A DNA stretch of 64,000 bases from Stromatinia cepivora (taxonomy: Eukaryota; Ascomycota; Leotiomycetes; Helotiales; Sclerotiniaceae): the NCBI GenBank assembly GCA_014898415.1, contig RCTD01000006.1, positions 1,674,001 through 1,738,000 on the forward strand, in the 5' to 3' direction. A program made the position numbers and the translations under genes. The notes under the pieces were generated by a model. The model saw only the letters and a list, made by a program, of their open reading frames with translations, did no database searches and was not told the origin of the DNA. Numbering within the stretch: the first letter of the stretch is position 1; every line of letters starts with the position of its first letter. Positions 58,545 to 64,000 of the stretch are shown here, in pieces.

Positions 58545-59918
58545 TAGCTGTCTTGTACGACGACAGTCGATATTCTTGAAGATGTATAGAAGATAGAGGA
58601 TTCGTAGTGAGGTGTAGATATTGTTACGTGATCATCTGCGAAAACCTGATAATATTTTCTTTCGTGGATAGAATTAATATCGAGAGTTGAATTGTCGTGG
58701 TATTTGAAATACCCGCAAACCGCGACTCTTAAGGTTATCTTTAAGTGATCTTTAATGACGCAGTGACCTCAAAGAATAAGCGATCCTGATTAATAGTAGA
58801 ATAATTGTTTTATTATGAAACAATAAGAACAATCAATAGTTGATAAAGGATGATATATTGGAAAGTATGAAAATAATGTAACTTAGTATGAGTATTTCAA
58901 GCTGAATCAAAGTGGCGGCTATGTTGATGACCTAAATTTAAGGATTGAGGCTTGTGCATTCTAGGCCAATTGAAGATTTTCATCTTGTGGACATAACTTT
59001 GGACTTTGGTTTGATATCACTCACAAATTTAAGCATCTATGGCTCGTAACCATAAATTAAGGTTTCATATATCTTAATTCTTCTCCACATGACAAATGCT
59101 AGCTTGGTAGTTTATCAAAATGGTATTTTATATCGCTTGTTTGTCATAGAAGAAAATGGATTTGATCTCCAACTTCAAAATGCCCCTTTTACATTTTATC
59201 TAACAATGAAGTACATAAGTCAGTCCTACCATGGCTATTGGCTTATTAAGCTTGGATGAAGCGACATGAAACATGAGCTGCTGCATGGTTCGCCGTCTTA
59301 AAACACCAGGAGTCTTTCACTGAAACGAATTCATCCGATTTTGAAAGATATCGGGTATAAAGAAACGAAATTTGTGACTTTGAGGATGTCAAGTTGATGG
59401 ATTCTTACTATATACCAATGAATTAATGGTGTTGCGACAATGAATGATTCTCATCTCGTCATAAAATGCTGCACAATGGGTTTTGATAAAGGGGTATCTA
59501 GCGATTCGGCATTGTTGAAATTCACATGGACAGTACTTGGCACAGAGAGCTTCTTTGTATGGACGCAAGTTCCTATTCATTCCTTATAACCGAAAGCAAA
59601 GTATGGAATTCATCATCATCATCAATAATCAGCCTTCATTCCAGGTCGACCATCCATTTACCCCTCCATACACCGCACACTCCATTATAAGTAAACGAGT
59701 CACAACTAATCAACCATCCACACAAAACCTCGCCGCAAATCAAGCATATCAAGACCAACCAGCCTCACTCCATCCCATCCATCAACTTCCCCCGTCAACT
59801 TTCCCAACCCCAACCCCAACCCCATCCCTCTCCCCTCTCAACCCAAACCCCCAGCACAAAACCAAACACCAAGATACAACAAAAGCGAAACCCCATCCCC
59901 GTCCCCCCATATACAAAT
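58545..59918. other. Spacer upstream of the STIMATE-family gene
   Basis: 1.37 kb; contains the promoter of the gene to the left and the 3' UTR of the small Cys-rich gene on the right. A 129-codon plus-strand ORF (59537-59926) is a Pro/Thr/Asn low-complexity reading of the antisense and is not supported. Confidence 0.55.
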
Positions 59919-60209
59919 TTACTTAGCACTAGGACATTTCTACACCAAACCAACGATTAGCACACATCCATCACACTCATCAACTCATTCCCCACATCCA
60001 TCACACTCATCAACTCATTCCCCTCATCCACCCAATCCCATCTTCCCAAACCTCAACTCTCAACTCTCCGCAAGAACACAAAAAAACACACAAGAACTCA
60101 CAGCACCACACTTGCAAACATAAGTATCCTTATTTGCGCCCTCCGGATACGCCTCACCACAGCTACAAGCCGAACCACCTTGGTTTACGAGGATGTGACG
60201 AGTTTGCAT
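59919..60209 (-). CDS. 42-residue Cys-rich protein, possibly metallothionein-like
   Basis: Exons 60209-60102 and 59939-59919, with a 162-nt intron (gtgagt..tag, TGCTAATC branch) in phase 0. The product is MQTRHILVNQGGSACSCGEA followed by YPEGANKDTYVCKCGAKCPSAK. Five Cys lie in C-x-C, C-x-C-x3-C spacing, suiting metal binding or redox. Without the intron the frame would run on for a few residues and stop. The terminal CPSAK is restored only by splicing, and the junction GA-K reads naturally. I do not recognise a named family with certainty; small fungal metallothioneins have comparable size and CxC motifs. No signal peptide, so cytosolic. The intron contains a 30-bp tandem duplication (about 59963-60022). 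Confidence 0.6.
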
Positions 60210-61291
60210 CTTGACTTTTTGATATTTGACTTCGTTTTGCGTTTGCGTTTGTATTTGTGTTTGTATTCCTTAAAGAAGGGGAAATTCGTAAATTGTAGGA
60301 TGTGATACTTTGTAGTTGCAATTAAGTAGTTTGTAGTTGATAATAAATACAGTTCAGCTCAAAAGAGGGGTAATAATACACCTTCCCAGTTCCCTCCCTC
60401 ATCCCCCTCTTCCCCATCCCTTCCATCCATATCTATCTACCTATCTACCAATCCAATCAGTCCACCTCGCCCCTCATCTCAAACAGTAAATAGCAAACAA
60501 CAAACCCATAAAACCTACAATCTACAACCCGAACGATAAGCATCCAATCCAATCCAAATCCACCACCAGACCAGCCAATCACAACACTGCACGTACCTAC
60601 CTAGTATTTATCAATTTTTATTTCACTTTTTATCCATCCATGTCATTTATGCACGCATGCATAATCATGCCCTCGTGATGCATACCTAGCTGACACCCAG
60701 CTTTTGATGCATGCACATTATGTAAGCTAATTTCCCGTTGCTGATGGATGGATGATTCGTTTCGGTGTTGAAGGTCTGCTAGGCAGAAAATGTAAAGTGT
60801 TGGATGTTTCTTTGCACAGCGTATTACAATATAATATTACGATCCTCGGAGCTCGGCAGAGCCTTGCCTGTTCCTTTGCTCTATATCGGATGTCATACAG
60901 ACAAGGCAGAAAAACAAGGCAGAAAGACAAGGCAGGCGTTCTTCGAAATGACTCGAGACAGTGCATATGAGTGAGTAAGGTAAGTGAGTAGAGTGTGAAT
61001 CAATAAGGCCCTAATGTAGCAATTTTGCATTCAAAGCAGAGCATACCATATGCAACTGTAAGTAAGCATCGAAGAAAAAGGAGAACCAACTTTGCGAGTT
61101 AGAATCATCCTTTTGAATAGAAAGAAAATTATATCCCCCTTAGCAGAAGCTCTCCACATTGCATATCGAAGTATTTGCACTCTCTCCACAAAGACGTAGG
61201 AGAGGAGAATAGAATAGCAAGTTAAGTTGAAAAGGAAAAAAATCCATGTAAAAAGTCAGGGCCGTCCCCTTCAGTAAAGTAACAACACCGC
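60210..61291. other. Spacer between the Cys-rich gene and the SF3b14 region
   Basis: About 1.1 kb with GATA-poor, mixed sequence; promoter of the Cys-rich gene on its left side. Repeated ACAAGGCAGAAA words lie near 60898-60935. No gene supported. Confidence 0.5.
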
Positions 61292-61597
61292 TTAACGCCT
61301 GGAAACCAATCCCCGCACAAGAGCAAGGAAAGAGGTATTACGCCTTCCACCTGCCACCGCTGCTCCTCCAATCTCACGATGATGTTCCAAATGTTGATAA
61401 TCTCCTCCCTTTCCATGCATAGCAGTCGTAGTAGAAGATTTCCTTGTTGTAACTGGTGCAGATTGTGTTCGTTGTTTTTTCTTATTCCTAACATCCTCCG
61501 ATGGTGAGACATTTCCAACCCTGGATGACGGGCCCATAGACGCTGTAGACTTCGTACTTGATATGGCGTTTGGGCGGACTAGGGGCCCGTCAGATTG
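61292..61597 (-). other. In-frame open extension behind the SF3b14 stop codon
   Basis: Directly after the TAA at 61600-61598 the same frame stays open for 101 codons down to the stop at 61294-61292. The sequence around the stop is GAA TAA CAA TCT. The predicted extension is Ser/Thr- and Lys/Arg-rich (RNKKKQRTQSAPVTTRKSS) and contains an internal ATG at 61537. It may be 3' UTR, a readthrough extension, an alternative 3' exon or an independent 81-codon ORF. Confidence 0.4.
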
Positions 61598-62357
61598 TTA
61601 TTCGATATTGTTCGCGGTTTTGAGCTGTTCTAAACTCGCCTTGCGAGCAGCGTATGAATCCGATTGATTTGAGTTGGCGCGCATCTTTTCCATCTTCTCC
61701 GGTTGATGATAGAGAACTGTTTGTGTAAATGTTAGTAAGGAGCTCGACTGAGATTGAGATAGGTTACAAGGACGTACCGACTAGATATCGATTCTGAAAA
61801 TTGAACCCATTCAATTTATCACAGGCAGTCTTAGAATCCGTTACGTCTTCGTAGACAACAAATGCCGTACCCTTGGTGTTGGTCGCGATACCTTGACGAA
61901 TTTGTCTGAACTTCTGTTAGCACAGATGCACCCTCCATGATCGAGACAGTCCATCTCCATATAGATATCTGACGTAGGTCTCGCCCGAGGTTGCTCCTTC
62001 ACTCTGAAAGTACATACCGAATGGCGCCGAATTTGCCAAACAAATCGAAGAGTTCTTCTGGCGTTACGTTGTAGCTGTTATTCCAGAATCCATCAGCCCT
62101 ATGCACCTTCATTCCATTTCCATGTGCACCAAATCCACAACCCCATCTCTAAGTCCCTACATCCGCTCTTTCCTGCATCAATCCACATACCTTAGATTCT
62201 TGACGAACAGAGCTCTACATTCAGCACATATGTTAGCTACTAATTCTCACTTCTGACACTCAAGAACCACCTCACGCGACCAAATGCAGGTACAATGAGT
62301 TAGAAACGGAGGTACATACCGATTAACCTCAGGAGCAAGTTTACCACCTCGATTCAT
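61598..62357 (-). CDS. SF3B6: Pre-mRNA branch-site protein p14 / splicing factor 3b subunit 6
   Basis: RRM protein of the SF3b part of U2 snRNP; it contacts the branch-point adenosine and SF3B1. Five exons: 62357-62320, 62214-62191 (24 nt), 62074-62018, 61905-61778 and 61716-61598. All introns are GT..AG (gtatgt three times, gtacgt once) and phase is exact, giving 122 codons (121 residues; human p14 has 125). The product reads [20 protein letters not shown] (RNP2 is ALFVKNL), [20 protein letters not shown], then [13 protein letters not shown] (RNP1-like) and the p14-typical [19 protein letters not shown], ending in a charged helix. No exon is over 43 codons, so ORF callers miss it. Saccharomyces cerevisiae lacks this gene, whereas intron-rich fungi keep it, in line with this window's many introns. 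Confidence 0.94.
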
Positions 62358-63099
62358 AGCTTGGCTACAAATTCTCTTCTTTTAATGATTTCCGCTTTGT
62401 CGGTTTTTATATTATTCAATTATTGGTGATAAGTTGATGTGAAAAAAGTGTCGTGGTATAGTGTATGTAATCGGAGGGGCGCACAGGTGGAAGGAAGCAA
62501 GCCTTCTTTTGTTCGTTGAAGGCACGGGATTTGCGCTAAGTTATATTGAGATTAGCGTCACTACTGACTTCGAAATTTTTAGTATCCGATGAGATCTTGA
62601 TAAGATTAGATCTTTTTGATGTTGATTTGAAAAAGTGATAAGGGGATCAGAATCAGAAGTTGGAATTTCACTATTTATCTAATAAAAGATAAAAGAAGGG
62701 AAAGATTATATCTTATTTTCGGTGGCTATGCCTATGACCTTCACCTAACTAATATTTAGGCCATCCGCCACGTTGCTTGATTTGCTTTTTTTAAAGGGTA
62801 TTTGATTGAACACCAAAATCATTCACAGCCTTCATGCTAGTAACCATTTATGATTTGTGTTTCTGACCAACGATTTCTATGTGTTACACCTGTGATATCT
62901 TTATCTCTTCTTGCATATCTGGGTATTGTACCGATTTGTATACAGCAGATGCAAGGAAAGTGACACAACATGATTCTCACGCAGAAAGCCTGTCCGCTGC
63001 ATCAAAGCCTACAGGGCATGCTAAACAAACATTTCGGGGTCAGATCACATGAAGAGGACAGGACACCTTGAAGAGGATTAATTGTTATTCTATATGCAT
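62358..63099. other. Spacer between SF3B6 start and the transcription-factor gene end
   Basis: 742 bp, AT-rich, holding the SF3B6 promoter and the 3' UTR of the gene at the right edge. Nothing else recognised. Confidence 0.6.
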
Positions 63100-64000
63100 T
63101 TACCACGTTATATATATTTCCTTGAAATCTCCCTTCCCTTCCAAAGTCCCATTCTTTTGATATCCACTTATGTGTAATGATTTCCCCTTATCAACTGTAA
63201 CTTTTGTTCCTGTTATGGTAAATCGTCTCTCTCCAGGAACCCATCCATTCTCATCAGCCCATTCCTCTTCTATGTCTCTCGCGAATCCGGTTGTTCGTGA
63301 ACAGGCATCTGAATCCCATATGCCTTCTCGATATCCTTTGGCTCCCTTGAGAACACCAATCGCTTGACTCCTTAGTAGTCTATTCCGACACTGAGATCCA
63401 ACCATAAACAAAGGAACTATTATCCCAAAGTCAAAGTGGTACTTTCCCTCTCCTTGGGTTATGCGCCCGCGTAGTTTCATCACATACTTCATGATTGTGT
63501 TAAATTCTGGAAAGTATTCGTCCCATTCAATGGCATTGACAATGAACACACTTGATACTTGTATCATCATCATAGCCACCTGAATTTTCGCAAGGCATGC
63601 TGCCAAAAATTCATGAGAATCTTCGGGAGCGCGTAATCCTTTGTCTACTAATGGTGCTGCAATACTTTCCCAACGCGCAATGTCATCAAGATATGTAGCA
63701 CATTCCTGTCTCAGGGCCAGGTTAGTACTAGGTGTAACTGCAACAGAAGTCCAAAAGCAGTTATCATCTCTCAGATCTAGCCCTTCATCATCCGGCAAAT
63801 AGACCATTGGGCTTTTGTCATTCTTCGGCCGTTCCTCAAGGATAGTTTTTCGTGCCGTTGCTATCCAATGAAAATTTCTTCGCAAAATAATCTGCCACCA
63901 ATCATGGCATTCTTTGATATTTGAAAATGATGAAGGCATCGACAGCAGCAAATGATTTAAATCACGAGTTCGTCGCCTATGTAGCTTTGATGATCGTCGA
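63100..64000 (-). CDS. C-terminal part of a probable fungal Zn2Cys6-type transcription factor (5' end outside window)
   Basis: The frame is open from the window edge to the stop at 63100, about 299 codons. The content resembles the C-terminal region of fungal zinc-cluster proteins: ARWESIAAPLVDKGLRAPED, then a membrane-region-like helical stretch LAACLAKIQVAMMMIQVSSV, then FDFGIIVPLFMVGSQCRNRLLRSQAIGVLK followed by REGIWDS. The pattern PLF..A/GxxCR...R..AI.LL....R.EG.WDS is frequent at the end of C6 factors and related proteins. The DNA-binding domain would lie beyond 64000 and cannot be checked. The last ~60 residues (RRFTITGTKVTVDKGKSLHI) look like a beta-rich tail. No introns are needed in the visible part. 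Function inferred from this weak pattern only. Confidence 0.7.
   Translation of the reverse strand, partial: RRSSKLHRRRTRDLNHLLLSMPSSFSNIKECHDWWQIILRRNFHWIATARKTILEERPKNDKSPMVYLPDDEGLDLRDDNCFWTSVAVTPSTNLALRQECATYLDDIARWESIAAPLVDKGLRAPEDSHEFLAACLAKIQVAMMMIQVSSVFIVNAIEWDEYFPEFNTIMKYVMKLRGRITQGEGKYHFDFGIIVPLFMVGSQCRNRLLRSQAIGVLKGAKGYREGIWDSDACSRTTGFARDIEEEWADENGWVPGERRFTITGTKVTVDKGKSLHISGYQKNGTLEGKGDFKEIYITW

Noticed and set aside
59537..59926. 129-codon plus-strand ORF rich in Pro/Thr/Asn
   Set aside because: Low-complexity, no domain, overlaps the last exon of the Cys-rich gene on the other strand.
61292..61537. Independent 81-codon gene
   Set aside because: Starts only 60 bases behind and in the same frame as the SF3b14 stop; reported as a possible extension instead.
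1..64000. CRISPR arrays, bacterial operons, riboswitches, secondary-metabolite cluster
   Set aside because: Spliced genes, tRNA without CCA and a nuclear intron mark eukaryotic DNA; simple repeats lack spacer structure and the lone glycosyltransferase has no biosynthetic neighbours.

Overview
The window reads as nuclear DNA of a filamentous ascomycete, and the protein flavour suggests a leotiomycete of the Botrytis/Sclerotinia kind; that placement is an impression from the proteins, not a search result. Supporting signs are dense protein genes with short introns (about 45-80 nt, GT..AG ends, CTAAC-type branch points), filamentous-fungal gene types (CreB-like deubiquitinase, an LSD1-type demethylase with an HMG box, a fungal transcription-factor tail), long gene-poor AT-rich or microsatellite-rich spacers, and DNA transposon relics whose damage looks like repeat-induced point mutation (RIP).

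Layout, left to right: end of the ATP synthase gamma gene (+); a 5.2 kb spacer; ALG12 mannosyltransferase (-) divergent from YOS1 (+); CreB-type deubiquitinase (-); a spacer holding a dead 1.85 kb pogo/Fot1-type transposon; Mediator subunit MED14 (-) divergent from ATG22 (+); an atypical SDR-family protein (-); a 6 kb spacer full of simple repeats ending in a tRNA-Arg(UCG) gene with an intron (-); actin-capping protein beta (-); LSD1-HMG histone demethylase (-); VPS33 (-) divergent from HTS1 (+); a serine-rich protein of unknown function (+); a 3.2 kb spacer with a 754 bp fold-back element; a GT1 glycosyltransferase (+); a probable Cys-tailed small membrane protein (-); a STIMATE-family vacuolar membrane protein (-); a 42-residue Cys-rich protein (-); the splicing factor SF3b14/p14 (-); and the C-terminal part of a probable zinc-cluster transcription factor (-) running off the right edge.

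The genes are mostly housekeeping and do not form an evident cluster. Several act in membrane and vacuole biology (ALG12, YOS1, ATG22, VPS33, STIMATE protein) and others in gene expression (MED14, LSD1-HMG, HTS1, SF3b14). No biosynthetic, defence or CRISPR system is visible. I reconstructed exon structures by hand; where stated, reading phase is exactly conserved across every junction.

The points most worth a second look are: a 101-codon open frame directly in phase behind the SF3b14 stop codon; a GC-AG intron plus a dual-start arrangement with an abutting mini-uORF in HTS1; a 14-nt microexon that splits the catalytic Cys codon of the deubiquitinase; two genes (ALG12, MED14) whose C-termini are made of hexanucleotide repeats; the fold-back element with a probable TA duplication; and two small Cys-rich genes easily missed by ORF callers.
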